A stretch of 64,000 nucleotides of DNA from Aselliscus stoliczkanus (GCA_033961575.1 CM066736.1:85791352-85855351); one strand, 5' to 3'; numbered from the stretch's first letter, positions 1 through 11,030 are shown. A program made the numbers and translations. The notes: a model not told the origin generated them from the letters alone.

Positions 1-260
1 CAGCCAGTCTTCACAGCCAATCAGCCTGAGAGTCAGTCCATCCCACTGATGTGCCAACAGCAATGAAGGCTCAACTACAACAGGAGGGCACACACAATCC
101 ACACAAGAGACATACCTGGAGCAGCCAGGTCAGTTGACCAGGGAGACTGCACTACTGGACCCCACAGGACACCTACTACATAAGGTCACTCTACTAAGAC
201 CGGGAGACATAGCAGCCCTACCTAATACACAGAAATAAACAAAGGGAGGCAGTCAAAATG

Positions 261-1290
261 GGGAGACAAAGAAACAAGGCCCAAATAAAATAACAGACCA
301 CAGCTCCAGAAAAAGAACTAAACAAAATGGAGACAGGCAATTTACCAGACGTAGAGTAAAAAAAATTGGTTATAAGGATACTCAGTGATCTCAGTGAGAA
401 ATTCAATAAAGAGATAGGAAATATAAAATGGAGAGAAAAGAAACACAAAAAAGAATCAGACAGAAATGAAAAATATAATAACTGAAATAAAGAATACAGT
501 AGAGGCAGGCCAGCCAAGTGGCATGGTGGTTAAGAGCTGGCTTGGGATGCCAGCGGCCCCAGTTCAGGTCCCACATATGAGGGCCAGTGACACTGCCTTA
601 AAAAAAAAAAAAAAGAATACATTAGAGGAAGTCAACAGTAGATTAGAGGAAGCAGAAGACTGAATCAGTGATTTAGAAGTTAAGGTAGCAGAAAACACCC
701 AATCAGAACAGAAAAAAAAAAAAGAATCTAAAAATATGAGGATAGTTTAAGGGGCCTCTGGGATAATATCAAGTACACCAACATTTGCATTGTAAGAGTA
801 CCAGAAGGAGAAGAGAGAGGGCAAGGAATTTGAAAACCTATTTGAAAAGATAATGACGGACAACTACACTAACCTGGTGAAGGAAATAGATATACAAGCC
901 CAGGAAGCACAGAGTCCCAAACATGATGAACCCAGAGAAGCCCACACCAAGACACATCATAATTAAAATGCCAAAGGCTAAAGACAAAGAGAGAATCTTA
1001 AAAGCAGCAAGAGAAAAGCAGTAGTTACTTACAAGGAAGTTCCCATAAAATTGTCAGCTGATTTCTCAACAGAAACTTTGGAGGCCAGAGAGATTGGCAG
1101 GAATTATTCAAAGTGATGAAAAGCAAAGACTTACAACCAAGATTACTCTACCCAGCAAAGCTATCATTTAGAATCAAAGGACAGATAAAGAGCTTCCTAA
1201 ACAAGAAAAAGCTAAAGGAGTTCATCACTGCCAAATCAGTATTACTACAACGAATCTTGAAAGGGACTTCTTTAAGATGAGAAAAATATA
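261..1290 (+). pseudogene. L1/HAL1 ORF1 remnant
   Basis: Starts at an ATG equivalent to the ORF1 start of the copy at 50065 (MGR-type start). Coding similarity runs through a lysine/glutamate-rich coiled-coil region and an RNA-binding part. It continues into the C-terminal domain, with recognisable MPKAKDKERIL-like and LLYPAKLSF-like stretches near 970-1160. Multiple stops and frameshifts and the SINE at 506 destroy the frame. In an intact element the product is the RNA-binding chaperone that packages L1 RNA. Not functional here. Confidence 0.75.
506..612 (+). mobile_element. tRNA-derived SINE, short type A
   Basis: Head GGCCAGCC, A-box-like TGGCATGGTGG, and the body ends GGGCCAGTGACACTGCC followed by a poly-A run. 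A target duplication flanks it: AAGAATACAGTAGAGG at 490-505 and AAGAATACATTAGAGG at 613-628 (one mismatch). It sits inside the ORF1 remnant of the HAL1-like element, so it inserted later than that element. Confidence 0.9.
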
Positions 1291-1885
1291 ATTTAAAAAC
1301 AGTATAATGAATGGAAATAACTACATATCTATCAACAATTACTTTAAATATAAATGGGTTAAATGCTCTAATCAAAAGACATAGATCAGGTGGCTGAATG
1401 GATAAGAAAACAGAGCCTTAACATATGCTGCCTATCAAAAAACACTCACAGACTGAAAGTAAAGGGATAGAAAAAAATATTTCATGAAATTATAAATGAA
1501 AAAAAAGCTGGGGTAGCAATTCCAGACCAAACAGGCTTTAAAACAAAGGCTTTAACAAGAGACAAAGAAGGACCCAGTAATCCCAATTCTGAGTATTTAT
1601 CCAAAGAAACCCCAAATACTACTTTGAGGTGACATGTGCATCCACATGATTGTTGCAGCATTATTTACAAAAGCCAAGATATAGAGGCAACCTGGGTGTC
1701 CATCAATAGATGAAAAGTAAAAAAGAATAGTGCATATATACAATGACATATTATTTGGTCATAAAAAGAATGAAATCTTGCCATCTCTAACAACATGGAT
1801 AGACATAGGAAGGTATTGAGCTGAGTGGGTAATTCAGATAGAGACAGACAAATGTCATATAATTTCACTTATATGGGGTGCAATC

Positions 1886-2153
1886 CAAAAATATGGTGTT
1901 TAAATTTTTAAAAAATTTATTGCAGTAAAAGACACATTGCCATTGTTCCCTCTCAAAATACATCCCCACACTTCGAACACACTTATCCCATCTTTCTTGC
2001 CATTTTCTGAAGCAGTTCTAGAAGTCCTCTTTTATGAGTTTCTTTAGTTGTGCTGTCATGGCACAACTAAAGTATTTTGAGGGAGATTAATGGCAATATG
2101 TCTTTTACAGTAATAAATTTGTTTTTATTTAAACATTCACCATATTGTTTGAT
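1886..2153. mobile_element. Nonautonomous mariner-type element with long terminal inverted repeats
   Basis: The outer 65-75 bases at each end are inverted repeats of each other. Left reads ATATGGTG, TTTAAAT, GTAAAAGACACATTGCCATT and ends CTCAAAATAC. The right side is the reverse complement with some mismatches. Its right end is nearly the same as the right end of the mariner fragment at 6463-6790, including the TTGTTTGAT terminus, so it is probably a deletion derivative of that mariner. The middle keeps a short transposase-end-like stretch. The exact left base is uncertain by a few positions. Confidence 0.8.
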
Positions 2154-2570
2154 GGCAGCTCATATATATATAAGGAGGTTCATTTTATTAGGGATTTGAT
2201 GGCATCAATTCCTCTTCCAACATTACTATTACTATTATTATTATTATTATTGACACTACATATTAAATTACTCATGACATATTCTGCACTTTTGGAAATT
2301 GCCTGATAGTTATTAAGGATTTCTTAAGTCATCCAAAAGGGAGCAACTCTTATTGTGGCTACTTTGCTCATGAGATGAGTTATTCAGCAATTTCCTCAGG
2401 ACTCCTAAGGAATCCAATAGAAGAGATTAAACCAATAAGATTCTATTGCCACTTTTTCTGGGTGTGTATGTATACACGCTCTCTTCATAGTAATCCTCTA
2501 CAAAAGTGGCTCTAAAGAAATTTAAAAGCAAGGGAAGGCTCTTTGTGATGTGGTCCCAGAGTAAATCTCC
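2154..2570. other. No recognised feature except a short TTA repeat
   Basis: AT-rich sequence with an imperfect (TTA)n microsatellite at about 2223-2250. I see no coding signal, splice-site pair or repeat I can name in the remainder. Confidence 0.5.
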
Positions 2571-3030
2571 AGCCCCATTTCCTGCTATTCCCTACCTTGC
2601 ATGCTCAGCTTCAGCAATGCTGGACCACTGACAATTCTCCAAACACATCATGCCACTTCTGTATCTTAGCGTGAGCTGTTCTAATTGCCTACATGTTTTC
2701 CCTGTCTCTTAGCAGGTAAGTACACACCTAAATCCATTAAGAGGCAGCTCAAGCATAACCTCTTCTTCAAAGGACGTCCCTGACTATTCCAGACAGTTAG
2801 AGACACTCCTTCCTCTGGAAATCTGTGGCACTGTGTATACAACACTACTAACAAAGATTATACAACCACATTTTACAGCAACTGTTTATTTCCTCGTCTA
2901 TTTCCTTAGTAGGTCTTTCTGAGAGGAAAAAAAAAAATCTCTATTCATATACATTTGCAATGCTTGGCACAAAATGTGGCACAAAGGAGGCACTCAAAAT
3001 ATACTTGCTGACTCAATGTTGACTAATGTC
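2571..3030 (+). repeat. L2 LINE, 3' part
   Basis: Shows the typical late L2 order in degraded form: a segment on fixing exports (CTCAAGCATAACCTCTTCTTCAAAGG-like, near 2748), TCCCTGACTA, a TGGCACTGTG stretch, then TTGGCACAAAATGTGGCACA and an aggcactcaaaatatacttgctgact end. Orientation plus. Heavily diverged, consistent with an ancient mammalian copy. Confidence 0.7.
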
Positions 3031-4255
3031 TGAATATAAACGCACACTCCCAAGATTTGATTATTTTTTATTGTGAATATCAGTGGGAGATTCAAAGATT
3101 AATGTGGTAGTTTTCTATATGTATCATTTTAAAATATTATATTTTGTTACATAGATTAAAGACCGCTCATTCAGGTAGGAAAACAAGCAATTTTTACTAA
3201 AAACATTATCAGAATTCTAATAATGACAGGCATTATCAACCTAGAAGAGAAATCAACAAAATAGCCTGTTACTTTAAAAGGGGGAAAATGCTGCCTGAAA
3301 CTCACTGGTACTATGCAAACAACCTTGTCAAATGGTAAAGACTTTAAAAATAAAAATGATTCATGACCATAATTAATGTATGACTTCAACTATTTGGCTC
3401 TCACTGCCCCAGACGCTTTCTGATCTTACCTTAGGGGCTTAAAACACACAGACAGAGTCACATTTCCTCCAATCTTCAGTGTTATCCAAATAGACTTTCA
3501 GGGCCCCTGCTACATCAAGACAGAGCTAATAACGTCCCCCTTTCAAACCCAACAGAAGAATAAAAGTTTGAAGTGTTTAGGCTTTTAAATATAACATGGG
3601 ACATCCTGATCCCCCCGGGTCTCAGGAGGTGAAGGACTGACAAGAAAAGAAACACTACTTTACCTCCAAACCAACTAGTCAGTTTTGAAGGAATGTTTCT
3701 TAATTTTGAAAATTATGAAATATTATAATGAGAGAAATATATACCATTTAGTCATCTGGGTTTCTGGTAAACAGAAATACTAATACTCCCAAGCTGAAAT
3801 AGAACTCATCATTGCTGGTGTGGGGAGAAGGGATCAAGCAGCTATCTGATAGGTATTCTGATTATAGCAAATTGATACATCCCCATTACTTCATATGACA
3901 TGGGATAACAGTAAAATTGAAACTGGCTAAAAATAAAGCTTTGTGGTTAGATATTGCTGTGACTATAAAGACACATTGAATATAAGGTATTATGTCAAAT
4001 AAACATTAAGACAATACCAATGAGATATTAACAATAATCTCTGTAAAGGAGTAGTTGGGAGACAATTTTTGTATACTTAATGTTGATCATATCACATCTG
4101 CAATGCTGCATTCAATTTTAAGATGAAGTATAACAAACTAATATGCCTAGAAAGGAGGTGCAGTATAGTTTCCTGTGGATTACAAGGAGAGATAAAAAGG
4201 GAAAGCAAATAGGAAAATACAGGAGCCTATTGAAAGAAATAGAGACCTTATCATT
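3031..4255. other. Unassigned, probably unique intronic or intergenic DNA
   Basis: No confident repeat, gene or RNA. A donor-like CTTACC (minus-strand GGTAAG) at about 3427-3432 follows a short minus-strand open stretch that is closed by a stop just before the site, so I do not call an exon. Confidence 0.4.
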
Positions 4256-4600
4256 CATGGTTTTGTATTCCATATGAAGAAGCTTAGGTTTTTATTCCAA
4301 AGATATTAGGAAACCATTAAAAAGTTTTCAGCTGGGAAAGATTTAATTACATTTGCACTTAAGAAAGATCTTTCTTCCTGTGTAATAAGATGAATGGGAC
4401 ACAGAGAATCAAGACTGTAAACAGAAAAGGCAGCGTGAGGTTATTGCCATAGTCCTAGCAAAGATTTCAGCAAAGGTAAAATAATAACAGGAAAGATAGT
4501 GTAGATGTGAAAAGGTAGAGAACAAGAGACAAAGAATGATGCCTGAAAAAAATTACCATCACATCAAGAATGCAAGAGAAGACATCACTACAGATAACAT
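4256..4600 (-). repeat. L2 LINE fragment, antisense
   Basis: Reads as the reverse strand of L2: a TTTTCAGCTGGGAAAGATTT-like block, then AAAGATCTTTCTTCCTG, then GAATGGGACACAGAG and TATTGCCATAGTCCTAGCAA. The order matches the antisense L2 order I recall and is repeated in the better preserved copy at 60430-62300. Strongly diverged. Confidence 0.5.
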
Positions 4601-5045
4601 CCACATTTAAAGGACATCTGGGAAAATTATGAACAATATGCCAATAAATTCAACAACTTAGATGAAATAGTTAAATTGCTTAAAAGTCGTAAGTTTGGAA
4701 AACAAAACAGGAAATCTGAATAGCCATTATTAAAGAACCTAAATTTGTAGTTAAGAGGCTTTTCACATAAAAAACTCGTTTCAGATGGCTTCATTGATGA
4801 AATACTAGTCTTCACAAATATCTTTCAAGGAGGGAACTCTTCTCAAACGTTTTATGAAGCCAGCATAACCCTGATACCAAAACATGACTATATGACAAGA
4901 AAAGAAATTTATAGACAATATCACACATGAACATAAACACATGACTGAATGGTGAAAAATCATATGATTAATTCAAAAGACGGCCCCCCAAAAGCACTAG
5001 ACAAAATTCAATACCTGCTAATGATTAAAAACAAAAAACCCGTAA
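4601..5045 (+). repeat. L1 ORF2 fragment (reverse transcriptase region)
   Basis: Degenerate plus-strand L1 ORF2 with the recognisable CCAGCATAACCCTGATACCA segment near 4860 and CATATGATTAATTCAAAAGA near 4962, which encode parts of the reverse transcriptase domain. It stops at the junction with an antisense L1 at 5053, and the same L1 seems to resume about 5620. The middle few hundred bases of the expected ORF2 are missing. Confidence 0.7.
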
Positions 5046-5052
5046 CATCAGT

Positions 5053-5610
5053 CTATGAGGGTTCCTTTTCCCCCACAACCTCTCTAACACTTATTATTTG
5101 TCTTGTTGATGATATCCATTCTACAGGTTTGAGGTAGTGGTTTTGATTTGCATTTCCCAAACAGCTAGTGAAGTTGAGCATCTTTTCATGTCTCTGTTGG
5201 CTGTTTGTATGTCTTCTTGGGAGAAGTGTCTGTTCAGGTTCTCTGCCCATTTTTTAATTGGATTGTTTGTTTTTTTGTTGTTGAGCTGTATGACTTCCTT
5301 ATATATTTTGAATATTAGTCCCTTATCAGAGGTGTTATATGCAAATATCTTCTCCCATTGCCTCTTTGTTTTGTTGATGGTTTGTTTTGCTGTGCAGAAG
5401 CTTTTTAGTTTGATATCGTCCCATCCATTTATTTTTGCTTTTACTTCCCTTGCCTTTGAAGTCAAATTTATCAAATCCTCTCTAAGACCAAGGTCCATAA
5501 GTTTATTACCTATATTTTCTTCTATGCAATTTATTGTTTCAGGTCTTATATTTAGGTCTTTGAACCATTTTAAGTTAATTTTGGTGTGTGGTAATAGCAA
5601 GATTGCAAGA
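5053..5610 (-). repeat. L1 ORF2 C-terminal fragment, inverted relative to neighbours
   Basis: A minus-strand open stretch of 159 codons (5600 to 5121) carries the L1 ORF2 tail motifs [45 protein letters not shown] and [13 protein letters not shown] stop follows, then more ORF2-like residues. It is one of only two minus-strand L1 pieces in the window and lies between plus-strand L1 sequence on both sides. It may be a separate insertion with a deletion, or an inversion. Confidence 0.85.
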
Positions 5611-5619
5611 TTGCAGGTT

Positions 5620-6462
5620 AAAATATAAAAATCAATTGGTTATTTTTACATAATATCAACAAATAACTAGAAATAAATTTAATGAAATACGTAAAAGACC
5701 TATACACTGAAAACTATAAAACACTGCTGAACAAAATTTAAAAACACTTAAATGAATGGAGACATATACCATTCCATAGATTTTGAGACTTACTATTGTT
5801 AAGAAGTGAAATCTCTTTTGCGGTGACCACTTCATAAATTATATAATTTTTTATTTATTTTTATTTTTTAGTTGAGCCATCCTGCCACCTGTTGGCAGCT
5901 CAACGGCAACTCAGCTCGGGCTGGCATCGAACCGCCATTTCTCAGAGCTCAGCTCATACTCTTGAGCGAACTCTTAACCAACTGAGCGACTCGGCCAGCC
6001 CAAATTATATAAATTTCTAATCATTATGTTATACACCTGAAATTAGTATAATATGTCATTATAACTCAAATTTTTTTAATTAAAAAAATTAATTTTTAAA
6101 AGTCTCCCTGAAATGTATCTATATAGTCAATGTAATCCCAATCAAAACCCTAGCAGTTTTTTTCTTTTTAATTGACAAGTTCACTCTAAAATTGATGTGG
6201 AAATATAAAAGTCCTAGAATGGCCAAGATAATATTGAAGAACAACAACACTGGAGGGCATACATTACCAGATTTATGATTTATCATAAAGCAGTAGTAGT
6301 TGCATAAAGCTAAACAAATAGATCAATGAAATAGGATTATGATTACAGAAATAGATCCATTCATATATAATCAATTTGTTTTCCATTAAGAAAAGAAAAG
6401 CTATATCAACAAATAATACTAAAATAACTGGATTTTAATTATGGAAAAAAATGAACCTCTAT
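5620..6462 (+). repeat. L1 ORF2 segment with a nested L1 3' end
   Basis: 5620-5790 and 6095-6462 are plus-strand ORF2 (ATTTAATGAAATACGTAAAAG, ACACTGAAAACTATAAAACA, then TGGCCAAGATAATATTGAAG). Between them at about 5790-6095 is the 3' end of another L1, recognised by TTATACACCTGAAATTAGTATAATATG-type sequence. That 3' end is itself split by the SINE at 5846-6001. The order of insertion is host L1, then L1 3' end, then SINE. Confidence 0.7.
5846..6001 (-). mobile_element. tRNA-derived SINE, type B
   Basis: On the minus strand: GGGCTGGCCGAGTCGCTCAG, TTGGTTAAGAGTTCGCTC, B-box-like GGTTCGATGCC, then the body end GCCAACAGGTGGCAGGATGG and an A/T-rich tail. A perfect target duplication AAATTATATA occurs at 5836-5845 and 6002-6011. 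Confidence 0.92.
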
Positions 6463-6790
6463 ACCAGGACATCGCTTCTGGTATATGGCAATTTCTGTCT
6501 AATAAAAACATTATGGTGTGTCCTCATCCACCCTATTCACCGGGTCTGGCACCGTGTGACTTCTGGTTCTTCCCCAAAGTCAAAATGATTCAGGACTTTG
6601 GGACAACCATGACTGTGCAACTAAAAACACTCATGAAAGAGGACGTCTAGAACTGCTTCAGAAAGTGGCAAGAATGATGGGGTAGTGTGCTTGAAGCAAG
6701 GGGGGCGGGTAATTTGAGGGGGATTAATGGCAATGTGTCTTCTACTATAGTAAATTTTTTAAAATTTAAACATTCACCGTATTGTTTGAT
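6463..6790 (+). pseudogene. Mariner transposase C-terminal fragment with right terminus
   Basis: Translated plus strand shows the conserved mariner C-terminal stretch IMVCPHPPYSPGLAPCDF, which contains the last catalytic-type aspartate (CDF). LKTLMKEDV, a stop and NCFRKWQE then follow. The 3' end, from GAGGGGGATTAATGGCAATG to TTGTTTGAT, matches the right terminus of the element at 1886-2153. The 5' terminus and the first two catalytic aspartates are missing. It lies in L1 sequence, so the apparent ORF start at 6441 is L1, not transposase. Confidence 0.85.
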
Positions 6791-6829
6791 CATATCTCGT
6801 ATCAGCTGGTAGTTCCACTCTGGTATAAT

Positions 6830-7318
6830 GAGAGAAATAAAAGCATGTGACTGCAAAAGACTTTTGTAAGGATGTTTCTAGCAGGTAAAAGCAACTCAAA
6901 TGTCCATCAACAAGATTATGCATAAGCAAACCATGGTATAGTCATAGAAACACCAGTCAGCAATAAAAAAGAATAAATTGCTGATCTACACAACAACATG
7001 CATAAATTTCAAAATTTGTTATATTGAACAAAAGAAGTCAGAAACCAAAAGAATATACATATGATTCCATTTTTAAGAAGTTCATAAACAGAAAAAGCTA
7101 ATAAATGAGGAGGCATTAAGAAAACTGACTCAGCCAGGGGTTGGAGTGAGTACGTAAGAATGGCAAAGGGATACGTGGGAACTTTCTAGATAATATCAAT
7201 ATTCAATGTCTTGATTGCATGATGACAACATGGGTGTGTGTATTTGTCAAAACTCATCAGACTGTTCACTTAAGCTCCTGTATTTTATTGTATATAAGTT
7301 ATACTGCAAAAGAAGAAA
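6830..7318 (+). repeat. L1 3' end
   Basis: Degenerate end of ORF2 and 3' UTR: AAAAGCAACTCAAATGTCCA, CATGGTATAGTCATAGAAAC and CAACAACATGCATAAATTTC. The AAGAAGTCAGAAACCAAAAG and ATGATTCCATTTTTAAGAAG blocks follow, ending AAGTTATACTGCAAAAG. It is the likely continuation of the L1 at 5620-6462 beyond the mariner. Confidence 0.75.
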
Positions 7319-7860
7319 GAATGATAGCTGGTATACGGCTTGGGGTACCAGGAAAATGGTGATGTCATTTATTGAGATGGGGATCACAGGATGAACAGTT
7401 TTGAGAAGAAAGTTCTACTTTCAGCAGGAGGTGCCTGTGTAGTATCCCAGAGAAGATGTTGAATATGAGCTGAATATAAGGATCTGGAGCTTAGGAGACA
7501 AACTTTGGCTACACACGAAAACATGGCAATCATTAGCACACAGATGGTTACTAACACTATGAAAGTGAATGAGGCCATTTTGGAAGACTGAGAGAATGAG
7601 AGAGAACAGAGCTTAGAACAGAATCCTGAGGAATATCAGTATTTTAAAAATTAGAGGAAAAAAAAGAAATAAAAAGCTACAAAAACTTCTAACCCAGGAT
7701 ATCCAGAAAAGTAGGACAGCTGGGAGAGTTGGTATTCACAGCAGTCAAAGGAACAGAATGTCTCAAGGAAGGAATGATCACTGTCATAAAATCAAGTAAC
7801 CTAAGGCCTAGACAGTATTTGAAGATTTAGCAACAAGGACTCGACTAAAGCCATTTCAAA
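7319..7860 (-). repeat. L2 LINE fragment, antisense
   Basis: Reads as reverse-strand L2 ORF2 and flank: AGGAGGTGCCTGTGTAGTAT, GGATCTGGAGCTTAGGAGAC, CAGAATCCTGAGGAATATCA. These are the antisense of the L2 segment that encodes the reverse transcriptase end. Diverged, with many indels. Confidence 0.6.
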
Positions 7861-8100
7861 TGTGTTCACCTCTCTCCACGCCCACTGCCACCATCATTTT
7901 TCACCTAACCAATAGCCTCCTAATTGGTTCCTAAGCTTCAACTCTTGCTCCTCTCAACTCCACTTTTTACTCCACTTTCTACTTGGTACCAAAGGTAGCC
8001 CTGTTCATCCTTTGGTCAGTACTAATTGTAGCTTATCTGCCCAGTCTCCTGAATGCCCGCTTATAGAGCTATACCCATATCTCATATCACCTACATCGCA
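7861..8100 (+). repeat. L2 LINE fragment
   Basis: Plus-strand pyrimidine-rich L2 segment containing AATAGCCTCCTAATTGGTTC, the diverged form of the L2 ORF2 block for a CNSLLTG-like peptide. Opposite orientation to the preceding L2 piece, so the two are separate insertions or one has been inverted. Confidence 0.55.
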
Positions 8101-8450
8101 TGTTGACATTGCAACACGTCAACAACATTCCTAGACAAAGAAGGGAAACAGAACATAAAGACTTTGCCCTGACCAGCAACACAGTCTGGTTCTCCAGGTT
8201 TCTCTACTCACAGGCTAACAGAAATAAAAAAGTTTTCATTTACATTGCAATTACAAAGAATTTCATGCATGTCTATGCTTAAATTCCCTTAAAGACAACT
8301 ACATAGAAATATCACAATCTACAAACTTCTAAATTAAAAGATTAGTGCTGTCTAATGCAGCTATGCCTAACCATTTTACCTTTCTTCATCTTTGATAGAC
8401 ACAAAATGTTGTAGCTCACTCTAGGCTCTCTAATAGCTAGTGTTTGATTA
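8101..8450. other. No recognised feature
   Basis: AT-rich sequence with no repeat I can name. A 60-codon open stretch at 8100-8282 has no familiar residues and is what chance gives. Confidence 0.4.
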
Positions 8451-8457
8451 TCTAGAC

Positions 8458-8786
8458 CAGGGGTCGGCAAACTTTTGAGATGGAAGAGCCACCAGAGGTC
8501 AGCAAACTGCGGCTCGCGAGCCACAGGCAGCTCTTTGGATACGTATATGTGGCCCTGAAGTAAAATTGAAAATGAAAATAAAAACTATCATAGTTTCATT
8601 TATAAAATTTTTAAAGGATATTATTCACATAACAGTGATTATGTGAAAATATATTTATGACTCTCGAATAATTGTTAAATTGTTGTGAGGGACAGGATTG
8701 GCTCTTCCAGGGGTTGGCAAACTTTTGAGACAGGACATACCCAAAGAGCCGTATGTGGCTTGTGAGCTGCAGTTTGCCGACCCCTG
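8458..8786. mobile_element. Nonautonomous hAT transposon with nested inverted copies
   Basis: Terminal inverted repeats CAGGGGTCGGCAAACT and AGTTTGCCGACCCCTG. The 8-bp target duplication is ATCTAGAC at 8450-8457 and ATCTATAC at 8787-8794 (one mismatch). hAT elements make 8-bp duplications, so the class is secure. Inside, a second copy of the terminus (CAGGGGTTGGCAAACT at 8707) and an inverted AAGAGCC/GGCTCGCGAGCC block form a large hairpin. No transposase is encoded, so it depends on another element. Confidence 0.92.
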
Positions 8787-8979
8787 ATCTATACAGTTCC
8801 TTTTGTAATATACCCAAAGTAGTTAAACTTTGAATTACACGTACAAAGTACACATACAAAGTAGAAGTACTCGTATGTACTTCTAATGATGTTTCTAACA
8901 CCTTCCATCAATGATACAACAGATGATTTTTCTGGTGACTGAAAAGACTGTGTCCTATCATTTTTTCCACACTAAGTAC

Positions 8980-8991
<12 letters not shown>

Positions 8992-9032
<41 letters not shown>

Positions 9033-9063
9033 TACACATATATATATGTATATATATATATAT
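8992..9063. repeat. (TA)n microsatellite with a short CA interruption
   Basis: Long alternating TA run broken near 9022-9038 by ACACACACACATACACA. Self-complementary, so it can extrude a cruciform and is likely polymorphic in length. Confidence 0.95.
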
Positions 9064-9229
9064 TAGAATTCTAGTTAAATAAATATAGACACCATGATAG
9101 TCAGGAATCACCACAGTGCTCCAAACTTCTGACCTAAAGAAACCACAAGATAATATATGGGCAATTTAAGCCACTAAATAATAATTTATTATCTATCAAT
9201 AGAATACTAATACTCTTTTCCAGTCCAAC

Positions 9230-9430
9230 TCTTGACTACCTCTCTTTCAAGGCCAGCTCAAAAATCATCTCTTCCTGATTCCATTTATAGAGCCCACTGT
9301 CACATTAGTCAACATCTGCACTTTATAAACATTTAGCCTAATCCCTTATCTGGTAACAGTCAACATATCTTTTAATTTATTCATTCAGCCTATCTTCACA
9401 AAGCGAAGTGCACTTTGAGACTTTCCATGC
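9230..9430 (+). repeat. L2 LINE 3' fragment
   Basis: TTTCAAGGCCAGCTCAAAAA, then ATCTCTTCCTGATTCCATTT and TTTATAAACATTTAGCC match the L2 3' region for the TTCAAGGCCCAGCTCAAATG consensus. Confidence 0.75.
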
Positions 9431-9489
9431 TGCTGATACTGAGTTTGGTGTCGAGAGAAAAGCCACTGGAGACAGTCTATATTCTCCAG

Positions 9490-9760
9490 AAATGTACAAT
9501 TTATTTACATACTCATGCAACAAACGTTTAAATAAAGAAAGAGCCCATGCCCTGTGCTAAGTAATGAAAACACAGGGATATACATCTTATATTCATATAT
9601 GCTTACATTCATAAGGTTCAAATTTTGTGGAGAAATGGGTATGTGAACAACTACAGTCATGTGAGCCATACTATGATAGATGTACATATAGGGTGACAGC
9701 TGCACATAGAGAAGAAGCATCTAGGCTAAGGGTATAGTGGAAGCAAAGGTCTTCTGGGAA
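9490..9760 (-). repeat. L2 LINE 3' fragment, antisense
   Basis: Begins with a CATGCAACAAACGTTTAAAT stretch, the reverse of the L2 end. CATGCCCTGTGCTAAGTAAT and CTTACATTCATAAGG follow in the antisense L2 order. Diverged. Confidence 0.6.
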
Positions 9761-11028
9761 GAAGTAAAAACTAAGCTCATATTAAAAGGAAGCATACGCA
9801 TTTGCTAGGTAAAAAAGGAGAGACCTATTTCAGACAAAAGGAAAAGTATAACAGAAAAAAGGTAGCACAACCTTTTCAAGAAACTGCAAGCAACTTGCAA
9901 AGGCTGGAGCACATGGTCATGGGGGCGGGGGGGGGGGGGTGGAGCCTGCAGGGGGATGGTAAGAGATGAGGGTACAAAGTTAGGCAGAGATCAGATTTGG
10001 AAGAACTGGTATATCAGGCTAAGCAGTTTTCTTCCCGAGGCAATGGAACAAATTTTAAACTGGAGACTTGACCAAATGTACACTTCAAATTTAAGACTAC
10101 TTAGGTTGTAATATAAAAAGACCAAAGTACTTACCAGTACAAAACAGACCCAGAAATTCTTTTTGGAAGAGAAAGAACTCAAGTAGAAGCCCAGGAATAG
10201 TTAATATTTAGTAAGGCAATCCCCTTATCTGAGTTGTGGTTCTCCTCAGTAGCCCTGGGAGCATGGCTTGATCCAGTGTTCACGTTGTGCTGTAAGCATC
10301 TGTGAACTGCCTTTCTCCACACTGGATTTCATAGGCCTTGAAAACCTAACTCTACATCTTTTTAGTGTTTGTGCTCCTGCGCCCCTGCAGTACCTGCTAC
10401 AGACCTTCAATGCATATGACTTTCCTTCCTTCTCTCTGGGCTAGGACAAGGCCCGTCTCACTCCTACTCTAAGCACAGTGGACAATAAATAACACATTAT
10501 GCTTTTCTCAGGTTCCACGAAATATCTGTTAACTGACAAATTTATTCAACTTTTCTTATAGGTGTATCAAGCACAGAAAAACTCCTGGAAAGCTGCCTTA
10601 AGAACATGTTTTTAAAGTTTGCAAATCACACTGTATTACAGCACAAACTATGATGGTCAAAATCCCTCTTAAAGAGTGATTTTTGTAAATGCATACAGCA
10701 ATCCAGATATGTCTGCCGGACAAAACACAGGAGGTCTACCATCTCTCATTCTAGATACCACAAGTCTGTCAACATAGCCTGAATTTTCCTGGCAGTCACA
10801 TTCCACTGATCATTAACACTGATGTACTGATTTGACTATTGACTAAAGGCTCTACATCTTTTTTTACTCAGGCCGTGCCTATGTCAAGCCTACCTCTTCT
10901 CATACAGTTGGTTATGGGACTCAAGTATAAGGCTATGCACTTATCCCAATAAAATTTCATCTTGAATTTAAGATGGACTGAATATATATTCTACCTTTCC
11001 GGTCCCCCAGTCCCCAACCATCTTCTTA
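9761..11028. other. Largely unassigned sequence
   Basis: Holds an interrupted G run at about 9921-9940 (TTGCAAGG-type unique flanks). A 10200-10500 stretch might be a very old L2 but I cannot align it. No gene, splice-site pair or young repeat seen. Confidence 0.4.
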
Positions 11029-11030
11029 TA

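Larger units (their letters stand above)
1..1885 (+). mobile_element. HAL1-like (half-L1) retrotransposon, left part outside window
   Basis: The first 260 bases match the region before ORF1 of the second copy at about 49840-50060. A degraded ORF1 follows, then the first part of ORF2 (endonuclease start), then an abrupt jump near 1570 to the extreme 3' part of ORF2. Most of ORF2 is therefore absent, which is the hallmark of HAL1 elements. A SINE interrupts it at 506-612 and a mariner miniature element ends it at 1886. The family call rests on alignment by eye to the second copy and recall of L1 ORF1 motifs. Confidence 0.8.

Noticed and set aside
3427..3560. Possible minus-strand exon ending in GGTAAG at about 3427-3432
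   Set aside because: The only protein-like frame hits a stop before the donor, and I could not find an acceptor at a sensible distance.
6441..6650. Intact mariner transposase or SETMAR-like gene
   Set aside because: Only the last 60 residues are mariner; the first residues are L1, and no SET domain is present.
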